In this document: in pieces, positions 7,194 to 16,336 of the stretch
Position numbering within the stretch: position 1 is the first letter of the stretch
Layout: each line of letters begins with the position of its first letter
NCBI GenBank assembly: GCA_035532035.1
Contig: DATKRS010000004.1
Coordinates: 124,001-188,000, forward strand
Reading direction: 5' to 3'
Source: Candidatus Dormiibacterota bacterium
Lineage (GTDB): Bacteria; Vulcanimicrobiota; Vulcanimicrobiia; Vulcanimicrobiales; Vulcanimicrobiaceae
Length of the DNA stretch: 64,000 nucleotides
Notes under the pieces: model-generated
The model's input: only the letters and a program-made list of their open reading frames with translations
What the model was told of the DNA's origin: nothing
Database searches by the model: none
Position numbers and translations under genes: made by a program

Positions 7194-8591
7194 GTGGAGA
7201 AAGGGTTTGCCGGGCGGTTGAACGCTGCCATGGAGGGAGCGGGACTGAGCGCTGCCGAGCTCGCGGATCGCTCGGGCTTGACGGAATCGGCCATATCGCT
7301 GCTGCGTGCCGGACGGCGCGAGCCTTCCTATAGAACGCTGCAGCGCTTGACGCATGTCATCCCGGCCCTCGCGTCGGAGCTGACAGGGGATTCGAACCCC
7401 TTCGATGCGATCGAGGGAGCCGTCGCCGATATCCGCGTCGGCAAGATGGTCGTCGTCCTAGACGACGAGGATCGCGAGAACGAAGGCGACCTCGTGATGG
7501 CCGCGCAGATGGTGACGCCGGACGCTATCAACTTCATGCGCCGGCATGGCGGCGGCCTCATCTGCGTTCCGCTGCCGGCGCGAAGGCTGGACGAGCTCCA
7601 ACTCCCTCAGATGGTGAGCGACAACACGGCGCTGCACGAGACGGCCTTCACCGTCTCGGTCGAGGCGCGGGGCCTCACGACGACCGGCATCTCCGCTCCC
7701 GACCGTGCGGCGACCATCAAGAAGTTGCTCGATCCCGAAGCGCGGCCGTCTGACTTCCTACGCCCGGGGCACACGTTTCCGCTGCGCGCGCGTGAAGGCG
7801 GCGTGCTCGTACGCGCCGGACAGACCGAAGCCGCCGTCGATCTCGCGCGCCTTGCCGGGCTGTACCCGGCGGGCGTCATCTGCGAGATCATGGCCGACGA
7901 CGGAACGATGGAGCGGCGCGACGGCTTGCGCAGCTTTGCTGATCGCCACGGCATGAAGCTCATCACCGTCAAGGACTTGATCGCGTATCGCATGCGCAAT
8001 GAGAAGCTCGTCAAGCGCGTGGCCGAGTTCACGCTTCCTACGACGAACGGCACGTGGCGCGGGGTCGCCTACGAGAATACCGTCGATAGCAACGCGCACG
8101 TCGCGCTCGTCATGGGGGAGATCGGTGACGGAAAGGACGTTCTCGTGCGCGTCCATTCGGAGTGCTTGACGGGTGATGCCCTCCACTCCCTGCGCTGCGA
8201 CTGTGCGGCACAGCGCGACGGCGCCATGGCGATGATCGCCGAAGAAAAGCGCGGCGTCTTCTTGTATCTCCGCCAGGAAGGCCGCGGCATCGGGCTTGCG
8301 AACAAGCTGCGCGCGTACGAACTGCAAGATCGCGGTGCGGACACCGTCGAGGCAAACATCGCGCTCGGACTTCCCGTGGACAAGCGGGATTACGGGATCG
8401 GTTCGCAGATCCTGCACGATCTCGGCGTGCGCGCGATGCGCGTGATCACCAACAACCCGAAGAAGATATTCGGGCTCGAGGGATACGGCCTCACGATCGC
8501 ATCCCGCGTTCCGCTCCACACGCTGCCGACGCCGCACAACGAGCGCTACATCGCGACCAAGCGCGCAAAACTCGGTCACCTGGTCTCGTGA
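7194..8591 (+). CDS. ribBA: HTH domain fused to RibBA (DHBP synthase / GTP cyclohydrolase II)
   Basis: Bifunctional riboflavin enzyme: makes 3,4-dihydroxy-2-butanone-4-phosphate from ribulose-5-phosphate, and the pyrimidine precursor from GTP. Residues 69-270 are RibB (DDEDRENEGD at 90-99, TTGISAPDRAATI). Residues 272-465 are RibA (zinc ligands in HSECLTGDALHSLRCDC, RQEGRGIGL). Unusually, residues 1-65 form a Cro/C1-type helix-turn-helix (LSAAELADRSGLTESAISLL) in frame with the enzyme; standard RibBA is about 400 residues. The GTG start at 7194 is needed for the whole HTH and matches the promoter geometry. Overlaps ribH by 4 nt. The HTH may make the enzyme its own regulator. Confidence 0.93.
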   Translation: MEKGFAGRLNAAMEGAGLSAAELADRSGLTESAISLLRAGRREPSYRTLQRLTHVIPALASELTGDSNPFDAIEGAVADIRVGKMVVVLDDEDRENEGDLVMAAQMVTPDAINFMRRHGGGLICVPLPARRLDELQLPQMVSDNTALHETAFTVSVEARGLTTTGISAPDRAATIKKLLDPEARPSDFLRPGHTFPLRAREGGVLVRAGQTEAAVDLARLAGLYPAGVICEIMADDGTMERRDGLRSFADRHGMKLITVKDLIAYRMRNEKLVKRVAEFTLPTTNGTWRGVAYENTVDSNAHVALVMGEIGDGKDVLVRVHSECLTGDALHSLRCDCAAQRDGAMAMIAEEKRGVFLYLRQEGRGIGLANKLRAYELQDRGADTVEANIALGLPVDKRDYGIGSQILHDLGVRAMRVITNNPKKIFGLEGYGLTIASRVPLHTLPTPHNERYIATKRAKLGHLVS

Positions 8592-9079
8592 AACGCGACC
8601 GCGGAGCAGCTGCGCTCCCGGATTGCGGCGGAAAGCGCTTCGCACTCGTCGTGGCGCGCTTCTATCCGCAGATTGCCGATCGGCTGGTCGAGGGGGCGCG
8701 GCGCGCGCTGCGCGATTGCGCCGTGCGCGACGAAGACGTCGCACTGTACGAAGCTCCCGGCTGCTTCGAGATTCCGCTGCTCTGCCGGAACCTCGTTGCG
8801 GCGGAGCACTTCGACGCGCTCGTCGCACTCGGGGCGGTGATCCAAGGCGCAACGCCGCACTTCACGTTCGTCGCCGCAGAGTGCGCGCGCGGCATCATGC
8901 AGGTGCAGCTTTCGACGGGCGTCCCGATCGGCTTCGGCGTTCTGACGACGACGACGCAGCAGCAAGCGGAGGAGCGCGCGGATCCCGGGCGCGGCGACAA
9001 AGGGTACGACGCCGCGCTGGCCGCCGCGCTCCTGACGGTCACGCCCTCGGACCTTCCCCGCGCCGGCTTCCGAGCGTAG
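8588..9079 (+). CDS. ribH: 6,7-dimethyl-8-ribityllumazine synthase
   Basis: Lumazine synthase joins the two products of the RibBA branches in the penultimate riboflavin step. The 163-residue protein shows FALVVARF near the N-terminus, YEAPGCFEIPLLC, GAVIQGATPHFTFV (active-site region with the catalytic His) and a TTTTQQQAEERAD segment near the C-terminus. GTG start overlaps the ribBA stop by 4 nt. RibD and RibE (riboflavin synthase) are not in this window. The longer N-terminus (MKRDRGAAALPDCGG) is slightly unusual. Confidence 0.92.
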   Translation: MKRDRGAAALPDCGGKRFALVVARFYPQIADRLVEGARRALRDCAVRDEDVALYEAPGCFEIPLLCRNLVAAEHFDALVALGAVIQGATPHFTFVAAECARGIMQVQLSTGVPIGFGVLTTTTQQQAEERADPGRGDKGYDAALAAALLTVTPSDLPRAGFRA

Positions 9080-9152
9080 CGCGGGGCGCAGGGATTCGCA
9101 GTCCCGGGGCGCATAGAAGGGGCCTCGATCAACGACGCAGAGGGTCCTTAAC

Positions 9153-9446
9153 GTGGAAGACAAGATTCTTACCTGTAAAGATTGCGGCGCCGAGTTCGTC
9201 TTCAGCGTCCGCGAGCAAGAGTTCTTCGCCGAGCGTGGATTCGTGAATCAGCCCGTGCGCTGCCGCGATTGCCGTCAGGCGCGGCGCTCAAGCGGCGGCG
9301 ATGCAACGCGCGGCTCGACGCGACCGAGCTTCGAAGCGGTCTGCGCGCAGTGCGGCGTCAACACCACCGTCCCGTTCCGTCCCCGCGGCGATCGACCGGT
9401 CTACTGCCGCGACTGCTACGCCGCCCGCGTTCCTGCCGGAGTCTAA
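9153..9446 (+). CDS. Double zinc-ribbon protein
   Basis: A 97-residue soluble protein with two CxxC...CxxC zinc ribbons: CKDCGAEF...CRDCRQ in the first half and CAQCGVN...CRDCYAA in the second. This matches the small zinc-ribbon family found beside many bacterial housekeeping genes; the role is unproven (nucleic-acid or protein binding is usual for ribbons). GTG start with GAGGG about 9 nt upstream. It ends inside the first codons of mtnA, so the two are probably cotranscribed. Confidence 0.8.
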   Translation: MEDKILTCKDCGAEFVFSVREQEFFAERGFVNQPVRCRDCRQARRSSGGDATRGSTRPSFEAVCAQCGVNTTVPFRPRGDRPVYCRDCYAARVPAGV

Positions 9447-10413
9447 GCTTCCCGCAGCCGTCGCCTGGGCCGGCGACGCCGTACGCTACGTCGATCAGCG
9501 CGCGCTGCCGATCGACGTTCGCGTCGAGTCAGCGCGCACGGTCGAAGAACTCGTGGATGCGATCGCATCGCTTGCGGTGCGGGGAGCCCCGTGCATCGGC
9601 ATCTTTGGCGCGTACGGTGTTGCGCTTCTTCGCCGCACGATCGCCGACGACGCAGCCTTCGCGACTGCGGCGGCGCGCGTGCGCGCAGCCAGGCCGACGG
9701 CCGTCAATCTCGCCTGGGCGGTCGACCGCGTCATGGCGGCCGACGACAAGCTGGCCGAGGCAGAGGCGATCCACCGCGAGCAGGCGGCCGTCGACGCCGC
9801 AATAGCACAGCACGGCCTCGAGCTGATTCCCGATCGCGCCCGCATCATCACGCACTGCCATACCGGAGCGCTCGCAACGGGGGCCGGAGGGACGGCGCTC
9901 GGCGTCATCCTGGCGGCGCATCGCGCGGGAAAGCGGCCGACGGTCTTCATCGACGAAACGCGCCCGCTGCTTCAAGGCTCGCGCTTGACCGAGCTCGAGC
10001 TGCGCGAGGCCGGCGTCGACGCGATCGTGCAAGTGGACGGCGCCGCCGCCTTCGCGATGGCGCGGCAGAACGTGGATCTCGTGATCGTCGGAGCGGATCG
10101 CATCGCTCGCAATGGCGACACCGCAAACAAGATCGGCACGTATGCACTTGCCGTGCTCGCCGCGCACCACAGCATCCCGTTCTACGTCGCCGCCCCGCGC
10201 TCGTCGTTCGACCTTTCGATCGAAAGCGGCGCCGGCATCCCAATCGAGGAGCGCGATCCCGATGAGATCACGACGATTCGCGGCACGCGCGTGGCGCAAG
10301 CGCAGGCGCGCGTTTTCAACCCGGCCTTCGACGTGACGCTGCACCGGCTGATCACGGCATTCATCACCGAGCACGGCGTGCTGCGACCGCCCTATGCCGA
10401 GAGCATTCGGTGA
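9433..10413 (+). CDS. mtnA: S-methyl-5-thioribose-1-phosphate isomerase
   Basis: Converts methylthioribose-1-phosphate to methylthioribulose-1-phosphate in methionine salvage; related to eIF2B alpha-type subunits. Seen: LAVRGAPCIGIFGAYGVAL, THCHTGALATGAGGTALG with the catalytic Cys region, DETRPLLQGSRLT and VIVGADRIARNGDTANKIGT. The start is a problem. The conserved part begins about 9450, but the only ATG/GTG/TTG in frame is ATG 9301, 146 nt inside the preceding gene. CTG 9433 is given as the most plausible site, without a ribosome site to support it. Stop overlaps holA by 4 nt. Confidence 0.85.
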   Translation: MPESKLPAAVAWAGDAVRYVDQRALPIDVRVESARTVEELVDAIASLAVRGAPCIGIFGAYGVALLRRTIADDAAFATAAARVRAARPTAVNLAWAVDRVMAADDKLAEAEAIHREQAAVDAAIAQHGLELIPDRARIITHCHTGALATGAGGTALGVILAAHRAGKRPTVFIDETRPLLQGSRLTELELREAGVDAIVQVDGAAAFAMARQNVDLVIVGADRIARNGDTANKIGTYALAVLAAHHSIPFYVAAPRSSFDLSIESGAGIPIEERDPDEITTIRGTRVAQAQARVFNPAFDVTLHRLITAFITEHGVLRPPYAESIR

Positions 10414-11396
10414 AGTTCTATGAGTTCGTCGACAAAGCGCCGGCAATCGGCCGGCTCGTGATCGTCGAGGGAACGGAGCAAACGCTCGCGGAGCGCGCCC
10501 TCGGTGCCCTGCTCGACCGGTTGCTTCCGCTCGAGGTGCGGGATCTCAACCTCGTGCGAATCGCGGCGAGCGACGTGGGCGACGCTGCCGGCGTGCGCGA
10601 AGCCGTGCAGGCGATGCCGTTTCTCGCCGAGCGTCGCGTCGTCACGGTGAGCGACGCGCAGACGCTTCGGGCGCAAGAGCGGCGCGATCTGTGGGAGGCG
10701 GCGCAGAGCGTCCCCGAAGGCAACACGCTCGTCGTGATGGACTTGCTCTCCCCGCGATCGCAGCGCCCGCAATCCTTCGGCGCGCTCGCCGGAAGGACGG
10801 CGTTGCGCATCGACACGACGGCAACGCAGGACGTTCGCCGGCGATTCGTCGAGGAGACGCTCGCGACGCTCGGTGCGAAGGCCGAGCTGCGCGCGATCGC
10901 GGCGCTGGTTGCAAGCACTGCAGATCTTGCCGCGGTACGCAACGACCTCGAAAAGCTCTCGCTCGGCGGCAAACGCATCGGGCTCGAGGATCTCGAGCGC
11001 GAGAGTCTGGTCGTGGAGGATCCGAAGGCGTATCGGTACGCGGGCGCGCTCGTCGAGGGCCGAGTTGCCGAAGCGTTCTCGATCGTCGAAGAGCTCTTTG
11101 CGCTCGATCCGCGCGGCGCTGCGATTCCGCTGCTGTCGGCGCTCGCGACCGAATACGCGCTGCTTTGGGATCTTGCGCGTCCGGGCGGGACGATTCCGCA
11201 GCGTCTGGCGTGGCGGGAGCGCGCGCTGCGACCGATCGCGCGGCGCATCGGCGCGACCCGCGCGCGTAACGCTTACGAGCGGGCGGTGCATGGCGTCGAG
11301 GCGATCGTGACCGGACGAGCCGGAAGCGACCCCGCCGACTATCGTACGTTGGTCGAGCGCATCAGCGCAGAGTGCGCCATGCTGGGGCGCCGTTGA
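10410..11396 (+). CDS. holA: DNA polymerase III delta subunit (clamp loader)
   Basis: A 328-residue HolA-type protein, the sliding-clamp opener of the DNA polymerase III clamp loader. Recognised from overall layout: N-terminal AAA-like domain with MPFLAERRVVTVSDA, a segment TLVVMDLL where Walker B would sit (delta does not need ATPase residues), and the C-terminal collar domain with DPRGAAIPLLSALATEYALLW and RARNAYERAV...TLVERI. Start GTG overlaps the mtnA stop (GTGA); the stop overlaps purB (TTGA). Confidence 0.85.
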   Translation: MKFYEFVDKAPAIGRLVIVEGTEQTLAERALGALLDRLLPLEVRDLNLVRIAASDVGDAAGVREAVQAMPFLAERRVVTVSDAQTLRAQERRDLWEAAQSVPEGNTLVVMDLLSPRSQRPQSFGALAGRTALRIDTTATQDVRRRFVEETLATLGAKAELRAIAALVASTADLAAVRNDLEKLSLGGKRIGLEDLERESLVVEDPKAYRYAGALVEGRVAEAFSIVEELFALDPRGAAIPLLSALATEYALLWDLARPGGTIPQRLAWRERALRPIARRIGATRARNAYERAVHGVEAIVTGRAGSDPADYRTLVERISAECAMLGRR

Positions 11397-12799
11397 CGTT
11401 CGACCGTTACGCATCGCCCTTTTCGTGGCGGTACGGCAGCCCGGAGCTGCGCGCGCTCTTCTCGGAGCGCGAGCGGCGCAGGCTCTGGCGCGCGGTGTGG
11501 ATAGCGCTTGCCGAGGCGCAGCCGGGGCTCGTGAGCCCCGCGCAGCTTGCGGATCTTCGCGCGCACGCGCACGACGTGGACGTGGAAGCGGCGCTCGAGA
11601 TCGAACGGGAGACCCATCACGATCTCGTCGCGGAGTTGCGCCTCTTTGCGACGCAGGCGGCCGTCGGCGGAGGGCGCCTGCACCTCGGCGCGACGTCGAT
11701 GGACGTCGAGGACACGGTCGAGATCTACCGGCTGCGCCGCGCGCTCTCGGCGCTCGGAGCGGCGCTGCGCCGGCTCCTCGGGCGGTTTGGCGAGCGCATT
11801 CGGGAGCACGCGGACCTCGCGTGCATGGGGTTTACGCATCTGCAGCCGGCCGAGCCGACGACGGTGGGGTATCGCCTCGCGCTGTACGCGCAGGACCTCC
11901 TTGCCGACTACGATCATCTGCGGTTCGTCTTCGAGCAGTTGCGTGCGAAAGGAATGCGCGGAGCGGTCGGGACGAGTGCGTCGTACGAGGCGCTCCTGGG
12001 CGGTAACGGCGCGTCGGAGGAGATGGAGCGGCGCGTACTCGCACGCTTCGGGCTCGAGGCTCGCGACGTGAGCAGCCAAGTCTACTCCCGCTCGCTCGAC
12101 TACATGCTGCTTTCAGCGCTTGCCGCGCTCGCCGCGTCGCTGTCGAAGTTCGCGGCCGACGTTCGCATCTTGAGCGCTCCACCGTTCGGCGAGCTCTCCG
12201 AGCCGTTTGAAGAACGGCAAATTGGCAGTTCTGCGATGCCGTTCAAACGCAATCCGATTTTGAGCGAGCGCATCGATTCGCTGGCGCGCCTGCTTCCTGC
12301 CTATGCATCGGTCGCCTGGCAGAATGCCGCGACGAACTATCTGGAACGCACCCTCGACGACAGTGCTAACCGGCGGACGATCTTGCCGGAAGCGATGCTC
12401 TGCACGGACGAGCTGCTGGCACTCGCGTATCGCGTGGTCGATCGCGTTCACGTCGACGAGCGGCGCGTCGCGCAGAACCTTCGGACGTACGGTCCGTTCT
12501 CCGGCACGGAGGCGGTCATGATGGAGGGCGTGCGTGCCGGCGCCGATCGCCAAAAGCTGCACGCCGAGCTTCGCGATGCCGCGATGTCGGCATGGGCCGC
12601 GCTCGAGCGTGGAGAGGACAACCCGCTCGCCCAGTTGCTGGCCGAGAACGCCACGCTCAGGGCGTGCGTCGACCCCGCGGAGATTCGCCGGCTGCTCGAC
12701 CCGGGGGGTCACGTCGGCACGGCGCCCGTTCGCGCGCGCCGGCTCGCGGAACGCATCGATGCGCTCGCGAAGTTCCCGGAGCAACGCGAGGTAGGATGA
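11393..12799 (+). CDS. purB: Adenylosuccinate lyase
   Basis: Cleaves SAICAR to AICAR and adenylosuccinate to AMP, releasing fumarate. Family signature GSSAMPFKRNPILSERI is at about residue 280; HLGATSMDVEDT and MGFTHLQPAEPTTVGYR supply the other two conserved blocks. Length 468 residues as in longer PurB forms. TTG 11393 is chosen as start because it overlaps the holA stop by 4 nt and gives the usual N-terminus (FDRYASPFSWRYGS); GTG 11372 would add seven residues. First gene of a tight purine block with purC, purL, purQ and purP. Confidence 0.93.
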   Translation: MTFDRYASPFSWRYGSPELRALFSERERRRLWRAVWIALAEAQPGLVSPAQLADLRAHAHDVDVEAALEIERETHHDLVAELRLFATQAAVGGGRLHLGATSMDVEDTVEIYRLRRALSALGAALRRLLGRFGERIREHADLACMGFTHLQPAEPTTVGYRLALYAQDLLADYDHLRFVFEQLRAKGMRGAVGTSASYEALLGGNGASEEMERRVLARFGLEARDVSSQVYSRSLDYMLLSALAALAASLSKFAADVRILSAPPFGELSEPFEERQIGSSAMPFKRNPILSERIDSLARLLPAYASVAWQNAATNYLERTLDDSANRRTILPEAMLCTDELLALAYRVVDRVHVDERRVAQNLRTYGPFSGTEAVMMEGVRAGADRQKLHAELRDAAMSAWAALERGEDNPLAQLLAENATLRACVDPAEIRRLLDPGGHVGTAPVRARRLAERIDALAKFPEQREVG

Positions 12800-13575
12800 T
12801 GCAGCAGAGCAAGGGTGCGGAGATCGCACGCGGCAAGACCAAAGTTCTCTACGAATGTGCCGGCGAGCCGGAGCGGCTCATCGTGGAGCAGATGGATGCG
12901 ATCACGGCGGGTGACGGAGCGCGCCGCGACGTGATCTCCGGCAAGGGCCGCCTTGCCGCCTTGACGACCTCGCGCGTCTTCCGTTTTCTCAACCGGCGCG
13001 GCTTGCCCACGCACTATCTCGGAGGTGGCGAAGACGTAGACCACAACGCGATGCTCGTGCGCCGTTGCGCGATGATTCCTCTCGAGGTCGTCGTGCGCCG
13101 CGTCGTTGCGGGCTCGTATGCGCGGCGTAACCCCGGCGTGCCGCGCGGCACTCGCCTCGAGCCGCACGTCGTCGAGTTCTTCCTCAAGGACGACGAGCAC
13201 CACGATCCGATGATCGCCGTCGACGAGATCGTCGCGCGCGGCATTGCAAGCCCGCAGGAGGTGGAGCGGCTCGGTGCGCTCGCGCGCGCGACGTTCGACG
13301 CTCTGGAAGAGGCGTGGCAAGACCGCAACGTCACGCTCGTCGATTTGAAGGTAGAGTTCGGGCGGCTGACGGGCGGCGAGCGTAACGGCCAGCTCGTGCT
13401 CGCCGACGTGGTCGACAACGACTCGTGGCGTATCTGGCCGCAGGGACGCGAGGAGACGATGCTCGACAAGCAGATCTATCGGAACCTGGCGCAGAGCGAC
13501 GCCGAAGGTCTCGCGCGCGTAAAGCGCGCCTACGAAGAGGTTGCCGAGGCGGTCGCCGGATTCGACTCACGTTGA
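12796..13575 (+). CDS. purC: SAICAR synthetase
   Basis: Joins CAIR with aspartate using ATP. Seen: GKTKVLYE (glycine-rich ATP region), VVVRRVVAGSYARRNPGV, the aspartate/ADP binding region VDLKVEFGR, and ADVVDNDSWRIWP close to the C-terminus. 259 residues, normal for bacterial PurC. Start at ATG 12796 (ATGA overlap with purB); a second ATG follows immediately at 12799. Stop overlaps the purL start by 4 nt. Confidence 0.95.
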   Translation: MMQQSKGAEIARGKTKVLYECAGEPERLIVEQMDAITAGDGARRDVISGKGRLAALTTSRVFRFLNRRGLPTHYLGGGEDVDHNAMLVRRCAMIPLEVVVRRVVAGSYARRNPGVPRGTRLEPHVVEFFLKDDEHHDPMIAVDEIVARGIASPQEVERLGALARATFDALEEAWQDRNVTLVDLKVEFGRLTGGERNGQLVLADVVDNDSWRIWPQGREETMLDKQIYRNLAQSDAEGLARVKRAYEEVAEAVAGFDSR

Positions 13576-15626
13576 TCGACGTTGCGCTGCACGGTGACGA
13601 GCGGCGCCGCATCGCCGAGGCGCTCGGGCGCGAGCCCACGCGCGTGGAGCTGTACGCATTTGACGCACAGTGGAGCGAACACTGCAGCTATAAGTCCAGT
13701 CGAGCGCAACTGAGGCGCCTTCCGGCGAGCGGCGAACGCGTCGTGCTCGGTCCGGGTGAGGATGCGGGCATCCTTCACCTCGGCGAGCACGAGGGGGAGC
13801 GCTACGCCGTCGTCGCCGCTCACGAATCGCACAATCATCCCTCGCAGGTCGTCCCGTTCGAAGGCGCGGCAACCGGCGTCGGCGGCATCGTGCGCGACGT
13901 GCTCTGCATGGGCGCGCAGCTGATCGGGATAGCGGACGCCCTGCGCTTCGGCGACGTCGCGACGCCCGGTACGCATCAGCGGCACGTCGCGCAGGCGGTC
14001 GTGGACGGGATTTCGGCCTACGGCAATGCGATCGGCGTGCCGAATCTCACCGGCGACGTCTTCTTTCACGAAGGGTTCAACGAGAACTGCCTGGTCAACG
14101 TGATCGCGCTCGGCCTGGTGAAGGAGAGCCAGATCGTGCACTCATTCGCGCCTCCGGGAAGCGAAGGTTGGCCGCTCGTGCTCGTCGGTAAGGCGACGGA
14201 CGCAAGCGGCTTCGGAGGCGCGTCGTTCTCATCGCTCGCGCTCGATGCAGAGAACGACGCTGCAAACAGAGGCGCCGTTCAAGTGCCCGACCCGTTCCTG
14301 AAGAACGTGCTCATGCGCGCGACGTATCGCGTCTTCGCGTTGCTGCGCGAGCGCGGAATCGCCGCGGCCTGCAAGGACCTCGGTGCGGGCGGCGTGATGG
14401 GATGCAGCGCGGAGATCTGCGCTTCCGGGGGTTACGGTGCGCGCATCGACCTCGACCGCATCAACGTCGCGCAGGCGAACCTGCCGCCGGAAGTACTCGC
14501 GGTCGGCGAGACGCAGGAGCGCATGCTCTTCATCTTGCCGCCCGACGTCGTCGCGGACGTACTGCGCGTCTACAACGAGGAGTTCTCGCTTCCCGAGATT
14601 GCGTACGACGCGCGTGCCGTCGTCATCGGCAGCGTGACGAAAGAGCCGCGATACGTACTCAGGCACAACGGGCAGACGGTGATGGACGTCGACATCGAGC
14701 TCCTTACGAAGCCGCTCGAGCTCGCGGTCGCGCGCGGCGAGTATACCAGTGCGCAGAGGCTCGAGCCGCCGCCGCGCGTGGCCGCGTTTCTCTCGTCGCT
14801 CGACGGATGCTCGCGCGAGCCGCTCTACAGTCGCTACGATGCCGTGGTCCGCGGCTGTACCGTTCTGCCGCGCGGTTATGGCGATGCAGGCGTCGTCGCT
14901 CCCATTCCAGGGTCGTCACTGGGCGTTGCCGTTGCCGTCGCTGGAAATCCCCGCTACGGAGTCGTGGATCCTCGGCTCGCTGCCGAATGCGCGGTCCTCG
15001 AGGCGGTGAGAAAGGTCGTCGCCGTGGGCGCGCGCCCGATCGGTCTCACGGATTGCCTCAACTTCGGCAATCCCACCAACCCCGAGCACTACGCCGAGTT
15101 CGTCGCAGCCGTGGACGGCTTGGAGCGTGCGGCGCGTAGCCTCGGCCTGCCCTTCGTCTCCGGAAACGTCAGCTTCTATAATGAAAGCTCGGCGGGCAAA
15201 GCGGTTCCGGCATCGGCCATCGTCGCATGCATCGGCGCGATCGAGGACGTCGCGCGCACCGTCACGCCCGCGTTGAAGCGCGCGGGCTCGGCGTTGTGTT
15301 TCGCGCAAGACCTCGATGAGGTACTCCACGCGATGCAGGAGGGGCAAGTCCTCGCATGTCGTGCGATAACCGGCGGCGACGCATGCGCGGCAGCCGTGGA
15401 GATGGCATTCGCGTCGGCGCGCGCGGGGAGCGCGCTCGGCGTGTGCATGCCGGACGGCATCGCGGGAGTGGATCGCGGCGGCTTCCTCATGGAGACGACC
15501 ACCCCGTTTGGAGAGCGGGTTGGAAGCGTGCTCGACGAGCCGGCGATCGTATTCGGGAAGACGAGATGGAACGTTCGCGCTGTGCACGACGCGTGGATGC
15601 GACCGCTCGCCGAGATCTACGCGTGA
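13572..15626 (+). CDS. purL: Phosphoribosylformylglycinamidine synthase II
   Basis: The synthetase subunit of FGAM synthase (684 residues, short form that requires PurQ and PurS). Conserved blocks: WSEHCSYKSSR near the N-terminus, HESHNHPSQVVPFEGAATG (ATP/Mg site), GKATDASGFGGASFSS, and GLTDCLNFGNPTNPEHY with SGNVSFYNES in the second half. The TTG start overlaps the purC stop (TTGA); no ATG or GTG lies near it in frame, so the rare start is well supported. Followed with 4-nt overlap by purQ. Confidence 0.95.
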   Translation: MIDVALHGDERRRIAEALGREPTRVELYAFDAQWSEHCSYKSSRAQLRRLPASGERVVLGPGEDAGILHLGEHEGERYAVVAAHESHNHPSQVVPFEGAATGVGGIVRDVLCMGAQLIGIADALRFGDVATPGTHQRHVAQAVVDGISAYGNAIGVPNLTGDVFFHEGFNENCLVNVIALGLVKESQIVHSFAPPGSEGWPLVLVGKATDASGFGGASFSSLALDAENDAANRGAVQVPDPFLKNVLMRATYRVFALLRERGIAAACKDLGAGGVMGCSAEICASGGYGARIDLDRINVAQANLPPEVLAVGETQERMLFILPPDVVADVLRVYNEEFSLPEIAYDARAVVIGSVTKEPRYVLRHNGQTVMDVDIELLTKPLELAVARGEYTSAQRLEPPPRVAAFLSSLDGCSREPLYSRYDAVVRGCTVLPRGYGDAGVVAPIPGSSLGVAVAVAGNPRYGVVDPRLAAECAVLEAVRKVVAVGARPIGLTDCLNFGNPTNPEHYAEFVAAVDGLERAARSLGLPFVSGNVSFYNESSAGKAVPASAIVACIGAIEDVARTVTPALKRAGSALCFAQDLDEVLHAMQEGQVLACRAITGGDACAAAVEMAFASARAGSALGVCMPDGIAGVDRGGFLMETTTPFGERVGSVLDEPAIVFGKTRWNVRAVHDAWMRPLAEIYA

Positions 15627-16336
15627 AGCGCGTCGCCGTCGTGATCTTCCCCGGCACGAACTCGGAGGAGGAGACGGTGCGGCTGCTCCGCGCATGCGGC
15701 GCAGACGCGCACTTGGTGCATTGGAGCCGCGCGCACACGCTCGGAGCGTACGACGGCTACGTGCTTTCCGGAGGCTTCGCGTATGAAGATCGCATTCGCG
15801 CCGGCGCCGTGGCGGCGCACGACGCAATGATGGATCCGGTGATCGATGGCGCGCGCAACGGCAAACTCGTCATGGGGATATGCAATGGTGCGCAGATTCT
15901 GCTCGAGGCGGGTCTCGTTCCCGGAACGGGGGACGCGCGCCGTCCCACGGCCGCATTCACGCACAACGTTCCGCCGCACTTCATTTGCAAGAAGGTCTAC
16001 GTCAAGCTGGCGGTCCAGCCGCGGCGCTCGAGCATAACCGCCGCGCTGCCCCGGGATGCGGTGCTGCCCGCGTGGGCGGCGCACGGGGAGGGCCGGCTTG
16101 CCGCGCGGGCTTGCGAGATGGAAGAACTCGAGACGGGCGATCACCTCGCCTTCGTCTACGCGCACGCGGATGGCCGCGTCGACGATGCTGCGACGCCGAA
16201 CGGGTCGGCGCTGCACTGTGCAGGGCTCGTGAATCGGGAGGGCAACGTTCTGGCGCTCATGCCGCATCCCGAGCGCGTCTTTCCGCCGCACGCGGCGCTC
16301 TTCAAGAGCTTCGTTCGTGGAGTAGAGGCCTCGTGA
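15623..16336 (+). CDS. purQ: FGAM synthase glutaminase subunit
   Basis: Supplies ammonia from glutamine to PurL. Class I glutamine amidotransferase fold: oxyanion/nucleophile block GICNGAQILLEAGLVPG with the catalytic Cys, and HPER near the C-terminus for the His-Glu pair. N-terminus VAVVIFPGTNSEEET is typical for PurQ. 237 residues, normal. GTG start in a GTGA overlap with purL; stop overlaps the next gene by 4 nt. Confidence 0.95.
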   Translation: MKRVAVVIFPGTNSEEETVRLLRACGADAHLVHWSRAHTLGAYDGYVLSGGFAYEDRIRAGAVAAHDAMMDPVIDGARNGKLVMGICNGAQILLEAGLVPGTGDARRPTAAFTHNVPPHFICKKVYVKLAVQPRRSSITAALPRDAVLPAWAAHGEGRLAARACEMEELETGDHLAFVYAHADGRVDDAATPNGSALHCAGLVNREGNVLALMPHPERVFPPHAALFKSFVRGVEAS

